Assembly: GCF_001484965.1 (NCBI RefSeq)
Contig: NZ_LLYY01000037.1
Span: 1-35,624 of the forward strand
Direction: 5' to 3'
DNA: 35,624 nucleotides
Source: Shouchella shacheensis
Lineage (GTDB): Bacteria; Bacillota; Bacilli; Bacillales; Bacillaceae_D
How positions within the stretch are numbered: the stretch's first letter is position 1; each line of letters opens with the position of its first letter. Positions 8,375 through 16,857 of this stretch are shown here, piece after piece. Made by a program: the position numbers and the translations under genes. The notes beneath the pieces are model-generated. The model saw nothing but the letters and a program-made list of their open reading frames with translations. It searched no databases and was not told the origin of the DNA.

Positions 8375-10039
8375 TTACTTCACTTGCTCTCTAGCCGCTT
8401 CCTCCTGCAATTGCCTCCATAAGATCTTTCCGCTGGCGGTAGTTGGAAACGATGTGCGAAATTCAATGGCGCGCGGGTACTTGTAGGCCGCCATTTCCTC
8501 TTTGGACCACTCAATGATCTCATTTTCTGTCACCGTGCCTACGGAATCAGAATGCAGGATCACTAACGCCTTCACCGACTCCCCGCGCACAGGATCGGGG
8601 ACGCCAATAACACAGGCCTGCTCGATGGCTGGATGTTTGTAGAGCAAGGATTCGACTTCGGATGGCCAGACTTTATAGCCGGAAGCGTTAATCATTCGCT
8701 TGACCCGATCAACCATAAAGAAATAGCCTTCTTCGTCGAATTTTGCCATGTCTCCTGTTCGAAAGAAACGTTTCCCATTGAGTTCTATAAACGCCTTTGC
8801 TGTTTCTTCTGGTCGATGGTAATACCCTTCAAAAAGCTGTGGCCCGTTAATGACAATTTCACCGACTTCGTCCGTGCCTAGCTCCTTAAGCGAGGTCGGG
8901 TCCACCACGCGCGCGTCCACGTCAAAGGAGGGAACGCCCAAGCATTGCAGTTTTGGAGCATCAGGCGGATTGAAATGCGTATGCGAAATCGTCTCCGACA
9001 GTCCGTAGGCTTCGATATAACGCAAGCCAAGATACGTATACAATTTTTCGCCGACGGCTTCGGGAAGAGGAGCGCCCCCTCCAGCCACTCTTTGTAACGA
9101 AGACAGGTCATACTCTTGCAGCTGCGGATGTCCAAGAAAGTCGACGACCATCGTGCTAATATTGACCCAGTTCGTGATTTTATGGCGCTCGATCATTTCC
9201 GCCGCATGCGTTCGGTTCCATCTCGTTAAGATCACGATGGATGAACCGACCAGTAGCGGCAAGTGCATGCTATGAAGCATGCCAGTGACGTGGAAAAAGG
9301 GCAACGTGGCTAAATGAACAGAATCGCTTGTGGCATTCATCCAATGGGCCGCTCCAAACATATTCGCCTGGAAGGAGCGATGGGTGTGCTTGCAGCCCTT
9401 CGGAAGCCCAGTGGTGCCAGAAGTATAAGGAAGCGCAGCAAGATCCTTGTTTGAACCAACGTAGGTGCTCGGCTCCACCTTCTCATTTAACACGTGAGAC
9501 CAGGAAATTCCCAGGTCCTCTTTCTCTGGCGTTGTGACTTCGTCTGGCAAACCTACAATTTCACTTTCTTTCGGCAAATACGTTGCATATGAAGTAACGA
9601 TGATCTCACGAAGTGTTGTTCTGCCTTGAAGAGAGGCGAGATTTTCGTATAGCTCTTGTCCGGCAATCGCCACTTCCACTTCACAGTCGTTTAGGTGAAA
9701 CTCCAGTTCCGCTTCTTTGTTCATCGGGTTGCTTGGCACAACCACCGCCCCGATTCTTAAAATCGCATAGGTGGCGATCACGTACTGCGGCGAATTTTGC
9801 ATGTAAAGAAGGACGCGATCGCCAACCTTGATGTGCAGACGTCTTTGCAAAAAACCGGCAAGATGTTCGACCTGTTCGAGCAATTCTTCGTACGTAAGAG
9901 CGTTTCCGTAGTAATGAATCGCCGTTTTTGTTGGGTATCGCTTCGTAGCCACAAGCAAATTATCGTAGACCGTTGTTTCAGGAATCGTTAACGTCTTTGT
10001 TAATCCGGGAGGCCATGCCTCGTAATGCCTTTTGTTCAT
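8375..10039 (-). CDS. Acyl-CoA synthetase (AMP-forming)
   Basis: The enzyme activates a carboxylic acid with ATP and CoA through an acyl-adenylate. I place the start at 10039 (MNKRHYEAW, 554 residues) because GGGAGGAGG lies just upstream; the open frame extends further 5' but has no ribosome site there. Motifs include the P-loop YTSGTTGLPKG (205-215), EAYGLSET, FRTGDMAKFDEEGYFF, DRVKRMINASGYKVWPSE and the C-terminal catalytic Lys in TASGKILWRQL. It is the second synthetase of this operon. The 173-nt spacer before it is the largest gap in the operon and could hold an internal promoter, though I see none clearly. Substrate chain length cannot be read from sequence. Confidence 0.9.
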   Translation of the reverse strand: MNKRHYEAWPPGLTKTLTIPETTVYDNLLVATKRYPTKTAIHYYGNALTYEELLEQVEHLAGFLQRRLHIKVGDRVLLYMQNSPQYVIATYAILRIGAVVVPSNPMNKEAELEFHLNDCEVEVAIAGQELYENLASLQGRTTLREIIVTSYATYLPKESEIVGLPDEVTTPEKEDLGISWSHVLNEKVEPSTYVGSNKDLAALPYTSGTTGLPKGCKHTHRSFQANMFGAAHWMNATSDSVHLATLPFFHVTGMLHSMHLPLLVGSSIVILTRWNRTHAAEMIERHKITNWVNISTMVVDFLGHPQLQEYDLSSLQRVAGGGAPLPEAVGEKLYTYLGLRYIEAYGLSETISHTHFNPPDAPKLQCLGVPSFDVDARVVDPTSLKELGTDEVGEIVINGPQLFEGYYHRPEETAKAFIELNGKRFFRTGDMAKFDEEGYFFMVDRVKRMINASGYKVWPSEVESLLYKHPAIEQACVIGVPDPVRGESVKALVILHSDSVGTVTENEIIEWSKEEMAAYKYPRAIEFRTSFPTTASGKILWRQLQEEAAREQVK

Positions 10040-10212
10040 AGGAAATCCTCCTCCCAAGCTTTCTTTCACTCGCTGAGTGGTAGAACATTCAAACGGGGGT
10101 TGGCGTACGTATTTCATATCTGCACGCCGACCAGCGTCTTTGACGTCCACTGCTCTTTTTGCGCTTTCTGTCGGAATTCTCGCCTGTCTCATCTGGATGA
10201 TTGCGCCGCAGG

Positions 10213-10971
10213 TTATTTAATCAGCCATCCCCCATCGACGAGCACATCTGACCCTGTCATATAAGAAGCTTCATTTGATGCGACAAAGGCAACCACATTG
10301 GCGATCTCTTCGGACTCTCCAACGCGCATAAGCGCGGTGTTTCTTTCAATCGTTTTTGCGAATTTTTCATTTTGTAAGCTCCCCTCTGTCAATGGGGTGT
10401 CAATAAACCCTGGGGAGACAGAGTTCACGCGAATGCCGTGAGGCGCAAGTTCAAGGGCGAGCGCTTTCGTAAAATTGATCGCTCCCGCTTTGGCCGAGCT
10501 ATAGTGGGGGATGTGGGCACCCGCTTGATGCCCGGAAAGGGAGGTGATGTTCACAATCGAACGTTTTCGCTTCTCTTGCTCCCCCTCCGCTTGCTTTTTC
10601 ATCACTCCTCCAAGTAGCTGCGAAACGAGAAACACGCTTTTTAAATTGACGTTCTGCATGGCGTCCCAGTCTTCCTCGCTGGTGTCCATGATAAAGGAGC
10701 TTTTAGAACCCCCGGCTCCGTTGATGAGAACATCCAATGTGCCAAACGTGTTTGCCACATAGTCTGCGAGCCGGGCCACGTCTGCTTTTACCGTGACGTC
10801 CGCTGGAATGACGTGAGCGCCGGGGATCGCTTCGGCTACCGACTCAAGCTTTTGCTTCGTGCGGCCGACAAGAATCACTGTTGCTCCCTCGCTTGCTAAT
10901 CGTTTCGCCGTTTCTTCCCCAATGCCACTTCCTGCACCTGTAATCAGGGCCACCGTATCATTAAATCTCAT
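10213..10971 (-). CDS. Short-chain dehydrogenase/reductase
   Basis: This is a 252-residue classical SDR with the cofactor loop TGAGSGIG (11-18), NGAG at about 84-87, catalytic S144, Y157 and K161 (HYSSAKAG), and the PGFIDTP loop. Arg37 at the end of strand 2 (VGRT) suggests NADP(H). It lies 12 nt after fadE, with an AAGGAGAG ribosome site. Within this operon it probably oxidises or reduces a hydroxy- or ketoacyl intermediate, but an operon that already has a 3-hydroxyacyl-CoA dehydrogenase implies a different hydroxyl position or substrate. A FabG-like reductase or 2,4-dienoyl-CoA reductase role cannot be excluded. Confidence 0.88.
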   Translation of the reverse strand: MRFNDTVALITGAGSGIGEETAKRLASEGATVILVGRTKQKLESVAEAIPGAHVIPADVTVKADVARLADYVANTFGTLDVLINGAGGSKSSFIMDTSEEDWDAMQNVNLKSVFLVSQLLGGVMKKQAEGEQEKRKRSIVNITSLSGHQAGAHIPHYSSAKAGAINFTKALALELAPHGIRVNSVSPGFIDTPLTEGSLQNEKFAKTIERNTALMRVGESEEIANVVAFVASNEASYMTGSDVLVDGGWLIK

Positions 10972-10983
10972 TTTCCACTCTCC

Positions 10984-12756
10984 TTAACATTGATAGCGTT
11001 CGGCTTTGTATTGTGCTTCAGCAATCGAACGGTTTCTCTCAAAGCCGGCACTCCAAGCGAGCGGCGCACTGCATGCCCTGATGATTACCTGGGAAAATGC
11101 GCGTTTCTCTTCTTCGTTCGCTACTGCGAGAACAAGCGAACGAGCCAGTTGTTCGGTTCTCCATATGGCCCTCTCCAGATACGAACGAGTGAGGTCTAGT
11201 TTTAGTGCATGGGCCTCTTCTCCGTCAGCAAGTGCGGCCTTGTAGGTACGTAGCACCACGGACTCCACCGCAAAGAGTTCAATCGCCAAATCCGCAAGTC
11301 GTATGAGCACCTCTTGCTCACCTTTCAGCTTGGTCCCGTACGCTTTGTAAGCGAGACCTGCGCAAGCCAAAAAAAGCTTTCTGATGACTTCGACCGCGGC
11401 CCGTTCTTCGGAAAGGAGTCCTTCCTTTCTTGCCGGGTTCGCTAGCTCCGCAACTGCGTCTTCGGCCACTGCCTTTAAGTCAATTTCGTTTTTCGCCGCC
11501 TTGCGGAATAAATGCGTCGGAATCAAAAGACGATTAATTTCATTCGTCCCTTCAAAGATACGGTTGATCCGCGAATCACGGTACATCCGTTCCATGCCGT
11601 ATTCTTCAATGAATCCGGCGCCGCCATGAAGCTGCAGCGATTCATCCGCGACTTCATCGAGCGTCTCCGAACCAAACACTTTGCAAATCGCACACTCAAT
11701 CGCGTACTCGGCTAGGCCCTTGCTCACTGTTTGGAAATCACGTTCATCATAAAGCTCGCCAAGTACCTCCTCCAGCTGTCCAGCCACCCGGTATTGAATC
11801 GACTCCGCCGCATACAATCGTGCCGCCATCCGTCCGACCTTCTCTTTCGTTGCGGAAAAATCGGCAATCCGTGTTTTAAACTGCTTACGCTCTTGGATAA
11901 AGGAAAGCGTCCGACCGAATCCCCCTTTGGCACCGCCCATGCAGGCCGAGCCTAAATTAAAGCGCCCCAGATTTAAGACGTTAAAGGCAATGATATGCCC
12001 TCTGCCTACTTCCCCTAACACGTTTTCAACGGGAACGAGGCAGTCTTCCATCACCACGGTTCTCGTTGAAGACCCTTTGATCCCCATTTTTTTCTCTTCC
12101 GGCCCCAGGGAAAGACGCGGGTAGTCTTTTTCAACAATGAACGCAGTAAAATGTTCGCCGTCAACTTTGGCGTAGACAATAAACGTATCGGCAAAGACAG
12201 CGTTTGTAATGTAAATTTTCGATCCATTTAAAACGTAATGTTTCTTGTCAGCGGATAACTTCGCGGTTGTTTGGGCTGCCAAAGCATCCGAACCGGCATT
12301 GGGCTCGGTTAAACAATACGCACCGAGAAATTCGCCTGAAGCAAGCTTTGGCAGATAGGCACTTTTTTGCTCGGCCGTTCCGTAATACGTGATTGGAAGC
12401 GTCGCAATGCACGTATGGTTGGAGTGGGCCACCCCGTAACTTCCTGTCCCGCCAAGCACCTCGCCGACGACCGCTTTGCTAATCTTATCAAGCCCAAGTC
12501 CCCCATAGGCTTCAGGGATGCTATGTCCAAGAAGTCCGAGTCCTCCTGCTTTTTGCAGCAGGGAGACGGTTTTTTCGAAATCTTGCTTTTCAATGCTCTC
12601 CTGATAAGGCTGAACATCACGATGGACAAATTGTCTTGCCGTTTCAGCGATCATCTGATGTTCTTCGGTAAACGCTTCCGGTGTAAATACACGCCCTAGC
12701 TCGGGCGACTCTGTAAAAAAGAGCCCTCCCGCTCTCCGTGTGTCTGTCTGTGCCAT
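10984..12756 (-). CDS. fadE: Acyl-CoA dehydrogenase, FadE-like
   Basis: This flavoprotein introduces the alpha-beta double bond of acyl-CoA and passes electrons to ETF. The 590-residue length matches the Bacillus FadE group, which carries an extra C-terminal helical domain. Motifs include CLTEPNAGSDA (148-158), KMGIKGSSTRT, QLHGGAGFIEEYGMER and the catalytic Glu at 402 in RIFEGTNEINR. The ATG follows the upstream ComB-like stop codon by 3 nt, with the ribosome site inside the preceding gene, which implies coupled translation. No etf genes are in this window. It probably acts on the main chain, while the second dehydrogenase in the operon belongs to a different clade. Confidence 0.92.
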   Translation of the reverse strand: MAQTDTRRAGGLFFTESPELGRVFTPEAFTEEHQMIAETARQFVHRDVQPYQESIEKQDFEKTVSLLQKAGGLGLLGHSIPEAYGGLGLDKISKAVVGEVLGGTGSYGVAHSNHTCIATLPITYYGTAEQKSAYLPKLASGEFLGAYCLTEPNAGSDALAAQTTAKLSADKKHYVLNGSKIYITNAVFADTFIVYAKVDGEHFTAFIVEKDYPRLSLGPEEKKMGIKGSSTRTVVMEDCLVPVENVLGEVGRGHIIAFNVLNLGRFNLGSACMGGAKGGFGRTLSFIQERKQFKTRIADFSATKEKVGRMAARLYAAESIQYRVAGQLEEVLGELYDERDFQTVSKGLAEYAIECAICKVFGSETLDEVADESLQLHGGAGFIEEYGMERMYRDSRINRIFEGTNEINRLLIPTHLFRKAAKNEIDLKAVAEDAVAELANPARKEGLLSEERAAVEVIRKLFLACAGLAYKAYGTKLKGEQEVLIRLADLAIELFAVESVVLRTYKAALADGEEAHALKLDLTRSYLERAIWRTEQLARSLVLAVANEEEKRAFSQVIIRACSAPLAWSAGFERNRSIAEAQYKAERYQC

Positions 12757-12759
12757 CCG

Positions 12760-13491
12760 TTACCTCTCCTTTTCTAAAACCGTTACACACTCTTCGTGCA
12801 GCTGATACACGTCATCAATGACGCCAAACCTCGAGGAAAAGGCGAGGTCCTCATAAAGCCCATGTTTCGTTAGAAATTGCCCTATATGTGCTGAGGCTAA
12901 CAGATCGTAAGCGCTCTCCTTTGTTTGCAAATACAGCTCGTGGGCGGCTTTGGCGGTGTCGTTCATCGTCTCTGTCACTTCCGCTAATAGATGAATCAAA
13001 CAGCCCGCTCCGTAGAAATCCTCCAAACTCAGCTCGCCTGAATTGCCAGCGCAAACAATCAGCAAGGTCGCCTCGCGTTGCTCCTTTTTCAACTGCCTAG
13101 CAACCGCGGGCATGTTTAGAAGAGAAGCGACGTATACGCTTTTCGCCTTCGCCACTTTTCGCAAGGCAACGGTTCCGTTGGTCGTGGACAAAATCAAGGT
13201 TTTTCCTTTTATCACGGAGGCGATTTCCGTTGGGCTCGGGTAGCTGAAGCCTTCGATCGGTCTCGCCTTCTCTTCGCCGGCAAGGACGTACGTTCCTTCC
13301 GCATAACTTTCCGCTACCTTTCTTCCTTCGTCGGGACTGGCAACAGCTCGAACCTCTTTCGCGCCGTGGTGAAGAGCGGAGGTAATTGTCGTTGTCGCAA
13401 GCAAGATATCCAGCACCACCGCGACTTTATCTCCCTCTTGTACTTTCTCTTCATCGACCGCTTCTTTTTGAATGAGAACATGAATATTCAC
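12760..13491 (-). CDS. ComB-family phosphatase-like protein, diverged
   Basis: The 243-residue product follows the 2-phosphosulfolactate phosphatase (ComB) pattern: VVLDILLATTTI (25-36), EEKARPIEGF, STTNGTVAL (102-110) and VCAGNSGELSLEDFYGAG. Compared with the family pattern I remember, the Arg of DVLRATTT is Leu31, and the GFDxGNSP loop reads GFSYPSP (81-87), so the active site looks altered. The start is GTG at 13491, supported by GGAGGTGA. It sits 4 nt after the kinase gene and 3 nt before fadE. No ComA gene is nearby, so coenzyme M or sulfolactate synthesis is unlikely. It may act on a phosphorylated acyl intermediate or have lost catalysis; this is inference. Confidence 0.75.
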   Translation of the reverse strand: MNIHVLIQKEAVDEEKVQEGDKVAVVLDILLATTTITSALHHGAKEVRAVASPDEGRKVAESYAEGTYVLAGEEKARPIEGFSYPSPTEIASVIKGKTLILSTTNGTVALRKVAKAKSVYVASLLNMPAVARQLKKEQREATLLIVCAGNSGELSLEDFYGAGCLIHLLAEVTETMNDTAKAAHELYLQTKESAYDLLASAHIGQFLTKHGLYEDLAFSSRFGVIDDVYQLHEECVTVLEKER

Positions 13492-13495
13492 AGGT

Positions 13496-14551
13496 TCACC
13501 TCCGCATCAGCATTTCTTCGCTACCGGTTAAAAACAGCGCGTGAACCATGCGGTCAAAATGGGCAAAGCGAGCGTCCGTCGTCTGCCCTTTTCGGTAGCG
13601 GTAGTAGATTTGCTGAATAATGACGGCCAGCTTAAAGTAGGCAAACGTTACGTAATAATGAATGTTTGAGACGTCGCGCCCGCTTTTTTGGCTGTACTGC
13701 TGAATAAATTCCTCTCGACTAAAAAAGCCAGGTTGAGTAGTGACAGGTGTTTTTCCAAGTCCTGTTTTTAACATTTCTCGATCATCGGCTTGAATCCAGT
13801 AACTAAGCGTTACGCCAAGATCCGCAAGGGGATCACCAACCGTCGCCATTTCCCAGTCAAACAAACCGACCATTTGGCTCAAGTCGTCGTTAAACATGGC
13901 ATTATTCATTTTGTAGTCGTAGTGAATGATGCTCGCCTCTCCCTCTTTTGGCAAGTGGTCGACGAGCCACTTCATTAACGGTTCTGCTTCTTTGATCTCA
14001 TCGGTTTTGGCGCGCGCATAGCGTGAAATCCAGCCATGGACTTGTCGCTCCATAAATCCTTCAGGTTTTGTCATCTCGGTCAGCGCGGTTTGCGTGTAAT
14101 CAATTGAGTGAAGCTTCACCAATTGATCGACCATCGTTTGCGATAATTGGTGACAAAGCGATTCGGTTACCTGAATCCCGTCTGGAAAATGCGTATCAAT
14201 CACGTGGCCACGCTTTCGCTCCATCACCCAAAACGGGGCCCCGACCACTTCTTTATCATCGGAATACAGCAGGGGCTCTGGAGCCACATCGAAAAGAGGA
14301 TGAACCGCCTTTAAAAATTGGTATTCACGCCCCATATCGTGAGCTTTAGGAGCAACGGGGCCAAGAGGAGGCCTCCGTAAAACAGCTTCCCACTCGCCTA
14401 TCCTCAGCTGGTAGGTTAAGTTGGAGTGCCCCCCCGAAAATTGTGTGACTTCAAGCTCCCCGTCTGGCAGATGCGTTCTCTCTTTTTTTAAAAAAGCAAG
14501 CAACCGGTTTTTGTCCAGCTCTTCCCCTTCTCGTATCGGGATCGTATCCAT
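13496..14551 (-). CDS. APH-fold kinase of the ACAD10/ACAD11 type (candidate hydroxyacyl-CoA kinase)
   Basis: This 351-residue aminoglycoside-phosphotransferase-fold protein keeps the glycine-rich FSGGHSNLTY (38-47), LRRPPLGPVAPKAHDMGREY (58-77), the catalytic loop H210-Y-D212-x4-N217 and the metal-binding D232 in FDWEMATVGDP. The LRRPP...AH...REY segment is characteristic of the kinase domain of ACAD10/ACAD11 and of LvaA, which phosphorylate the 4-hydroxyl of hydroxyacyl-CoA. An ACAD10/11-like dehydrogenase is encoded at the head of the same operon, so the two halves of the human fusion are separate genes here. A GGGGGAAG ribosome site precedes the ATG. An antibiotic-resistance role is very unlikely in this setting. 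The substrate is inferred only. Confidence 0.85.
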   Translation of the reverse strand: MDTIPIREGEELDKNRLLAFLKKERTHLPDGELEVTQFSGGHSNLTYQLRIGEWEAVLRRPPLGPVAPKAHDMGREYQFLKAVHPLFDVAPEPLLYSDDKEVVGAPFWVMERKRGHVIDTHFPDGIQVTESLCHQLSQTMVDQLVKLHSIDYTQTALTEMTKPEGFMERQVHGWISRYARAKTDEIKEAEPLMKWLVDHLPKEGEASIIHYDYKMNNAMFNDDLSQMVGLFDWEMATVGDPLADLGVTLSYWIQADDREMLKTGLGKTPVTTQPGFFSREEFIQQYSQKSGRDVSNIHYYVTFAYFKLAVIIQQIYYRYRKGQTTDARFAHFDRMVHALFLTGSEEMLMRR

Positions 14552-14563
14552 TTTGCTTCCCCC

Positions 14564-15343
14564 TTAACGGTGTACAAATGATGGCTTGCGTTTTTCGATG
14601 AACGCCTGTACGCCTTCTTTAATGTCCTCGGATTGAAACACTTCGGCAAATAGATCCGCTTCCCATTCAAGCGCAGCCTGGATGTCTTTATCCATGCCAT
14701 CATTTACGGCTTGCTTAATGCGTGAGAGTGAGACAAGTGAATGCGTTGTCATTTTAGTGGCGAGTGCCTTCGCCTGCTTTAGGCCTTCCCCACTAGGAAC
14801 TACGTGGTTAACAAGTCCAAGCTCACGGGCTTCCTCGGCCTGCACCGGCTCTCCTGTGAACATCAGCTCCTTCGCTTTGGCCGTTCCAATCAGTCGAGGC
14901 AAACGCTGTGTCCCGCCGCCTCCAGGAAAGAGCCCAAGAGCGATTTCTGGCAGGCCGACTTTAACATGCGCTTCGGCTACACGAATGTCACAGCAGAGCG
15001 CAAGCTCACATCCGCCTCCAAGCGTTAAGCCATTCAATACGGCGATGGTTGGTTTGGGAAACTGCTCAATTCGACTTAAAACGGCGTGTGTCTCCATCAC
15101 TTGTTCTTTCATCGACGGGCTTCCCATCATCTGCGGGAACTCTTTGATGTCTGCCCCAGCAACGAAGGCTTTTTCTCCTCCCCCGGTGATCAGAACGGCG
15201 ATGACTTTTTGATCGTCCGCAAGCTCTTGGAATGTCTCATCCAACTCCTGGAACACCGCGTGACTGAGCACATTGAGCGGCGGGTTCTGGATCGTGATTG
15301 TGGCTAGACCATCTGCACGTTCAACGCTTAGGTACGCGGCCAT
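14564..15343 (-). CDS. Enoyl-CoA hydratase/isomerase
   Basis: This crotonase-fold enzyme hydrates trans-2-enoyl-CoA to 3-hydroxyacyl-CoA. The 259-residue length is typical. The oxyanion-hole segment KAFVAGADIKE (58-68) and both catalytic glutamates are present: E113 in GGGCELALCCDIR and E133 in LPEIALGLFPGGGGTQRL, as in true hydratases. The ATG overlaps the stop codon of the upstream 3-hydroxyacyl-CoA dehydrogenase by one base (TAATG), with AAAGGAG upstream, so the two steps are coupled. The kinase gene begins 12 nt downstream. Confidence 0.93.
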   Translation of the reverse strand: MAAYLSVERADGLATITIQNPPLNVLSHAVFQELDETFQELADDQKVIAVLITGGGEKAFVAGADIKEFPQMMGSPSMKEQVMETHAVLSRIEQFPKPTIAVLNGLTLGGGCELALCCDIRVAEAHVKVGLPEIALGLFPGGGGTQRLPRLIGTAKAKELMFTGEPVQAEEARELGLVNHVVPSGEGLKQAKALATKMTTHSLVSLSRIKQAVNDGMDKDIQAALEWEADLFAEVFQSEDIKEGVQAFIEKRKPSFVHR

Positions 15344-16215
15344 TACTGGGTCACTCCTTTTTTCGTATAGTCGTACCAGCCTTTGCCGGTTTTGCGCCCG
15401 AGATTTCCCTCCTTCACTTTCTCTTCAATGCAGGCTGCCGGTTGATCAGCAGGGTCGCCGGTCTCCTGGTAGCGTTGCTGCATCACATAATAGCCAACAT
15501 CAATGCCCGATAAATCCATTAACTCAAAAGGACCGATCGGATGACGAAGCGCCTTGCGACAAATCGTGTCAATGTCTTTAAAGTCAGCAATTCCTTCCTC
15601 ATAGAGGTAAACCGCTTCGCGCTGCAAGGCACCGAGAATGCGATTGGCGACGAAGCCGGAAATTTCTTTTCGGAGAAGCACCGCTGTCCGGTTCATCGTC
15701 TCACTCACCTTCATGGTCACTTCTGCCGTTTCCTCTGAGGTGACGTCACTCATTACGACTTCGACGCAGTCCATCACAAGCGGCGGGAAGAAGAAGTGCA
15801 TATTGACGACTTTGTCTGCACGATTGGTTTCCAGCAAGCTATTAACGATCGTGGAGCTGTTGGTGGCGAGGATCGTATGACCAGGAGCGATGATGTCTAA
15901 CTGCGTAAAAATCTGCTGCTTCACCTCTAGTTTTTCGACAGCGGCTTCAATGATAAAGTCAGCATTTCCCGCTGCTTCTTCCATACTGGTCGTAAACTGC
16001 AAGCGAGCAAAAGCTGCTTCCTTTTCTTCTTCTGTGATCTTGCTTTTTTTCACCCAATCGCCCATGATCCCCTCGAGCTTTGCTTTCGCCCCTGCGAGTG
16101 CTTCTTCTTTCACATCCTGAATTGTTGTTGTAAAGCCCCCTAAGGCTGATAGCATCGCAATTTGATGCCCCATTTGTCCTGCACCAATGACTGTGATCCG
16201 TTCAATTTGAGCCAT
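15343..16215 (-). CDS. 3-hydroxyacyl-CoA dehydrogenase (3-hydroxybutyryl-CoA dehydrogenase type)
   Basis: The enzyme oxidises 3-hydroxyacyl-CoA to 3-ketoacyl-CoA using NAD. I start it at 16215 (MAQIERI, 290 residues), because the AAGGAG at the end of the TetR gene is 11 bases from this ATG and only 2 from the earlier ATG at 16224. Motifs are GAGQMG (11-16), D34 ending strand 2 (NAD type), TNSS (118-121), catalytic H140 and E152, and N191 in GFVANRILGAL. The usual HFFNP loop reads H140-F-F-F-P, so the Asn after the catalytic His is replaced. The C-terminal domain with PIGPFELMDLSG is intact. Confidence 0.92.
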   Translation of the reverse strand: MAQIERITVIGAGQMGHQIAMLSALGGFTTTIQDVKEEALAGAKAKLEGIMGDWVKKSKITEEEKEAAFARLQFTTSMEEAAGNADFIIEAAVEKLEVKQQIFTQLDIIAPGHTILATNSSTIVNSLLETNRADKVVNMHFFFPPLVMDCVEVVMSDVTSEETAEVTMKVSETMNRTAVLLRKEISGFVANRILGALQREAVYLYEEGIADFKDIDTICRKALRHPIGPFELMDLSGIDVGYYVMQQRYQETGDPADQPAACIEEKVKEGNLGRKTGKGWYDYTKKGVTQ

Positions 16216-16223
16216 AACACTCA

Positions 16224-16793
16224 TCACTCCTTGATTTGAATGCCTTGCAAAATCAGTTCCACAAAATGTTGCGCGACCTCTTCGTCCAACAGTTCTCCAT
16301 TAGGATCAAACCACTGATAGCTCCAGTTGGTAATGCCTAATACGGCAAGAGCTGTAATGGAGGGGCGCAACCCTTTTTGAAATTCACCGTCTCTTACCCC
16401 GTCTTCAATAACACGCTGCAAATTCCACCTGAATTCATTGCGTTTCCCGGCAATGTTCTCATAACTTTCCTGATTCAAATGGCGCATTTCACGGTAAAAA
16501 ATTTTCGCGCTTGGCCCTTGGGTTTTGATTTTCGTAACGAGAAGAAAAACCGTATCGATTAGCTTTTCTTTACTGGACTTCGCCGGCGCTTCATAAATCG
16601 CTGCCTGCTCGTTTAAAATGCCTTCAATGTATTCCAGATGAATTTCCATCAGCAGCGATTCTTTGCTTGAAAAATAGTAATAAAACGTTCCTTTCGTGAC
16701 CTCCATCGCCTCGACAATATCCTGAATGGACGTCTCTGAAAATCCCTTTTCTTCAAATAATGTAATAGCTTTCGCTTTAATGGCATCTCTCAT
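16224..16793 (-). CDS. TetR/AcrR-family transcriptional regulator
   Basis: The 189-residue protein has an N-terminal helix-turn-helix (ETSIQDIVEAMEVTKGTFYY, about residues 20-39) followed by YFSSKESLL, then a helical ligand-binding domain with ITNWSYQWFDPNG and a dimerisation end. It is fourth in the operon, 64 nt after a synthetase gene, and its stop codon lies 8 nt before the dehydrogenase ATG. Acyl-CoA-sensing TetR repressors are common in such operons. It is the best candidate to bind the palindromes at 20531-20548 and 20712-20737. The ligand is presumably an acyl-CoA of the pathway. It may be functionally FadR-like, but the sites here do not resemble the B. subtilis FadR box I remember. 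Confidence 0.88.
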   Translation of the reverse strand: MRDAIKAKAITLFEEKGFSETSIQDIVEAMEVTKGTFYYYFSSKESLLMEIHLEYIEGILNEQAAIYEAPAKSSKEKLIDTVFLLVTKIKTQGPSAKIFYREMRHLNQESYENIAGKRNEFRWNLQRVIEDGVRDGEFQKGLRPSITALAVLGITNWSYQWFDPNGELLDEEVAQHFVELILQGIQIKE

Positions 16794-16821
16794 GGTTGAC
16801 TCCCCACATTCTTTTGATTGT

Positions 16822-16839
16822 ATGGTTTCATGATACCAT
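16822..16839. repeat. Palindrome upstream of the TetR gene
   Basis: ATGGTTTCATGATACCAT is symmetric at 8 of 9 base pairs and lies 29-46 bases before the TetR ATG. Its half-site differs from the pair at 20531 and 20712, so it may be an mRNA hairpin or a second operator. Confidence 0.4.
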
Positions 16840-16857
16840 GTGGGCCTTTGTACATCC

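Noticed and set aside
12760-13491. Coenzyme M or spore sulfolactate synthesis role for the ComB-like protein
   Set aside because: No ComA partner or other pathway gene is nearby, and key motifs are altered.
13496-14551. Aminoglycoside resistance gene
   Set aside because: The APH fold and Brenner motif are present, but the N-terminal segment and the operon point to the ACAD10/11-type kinase group.
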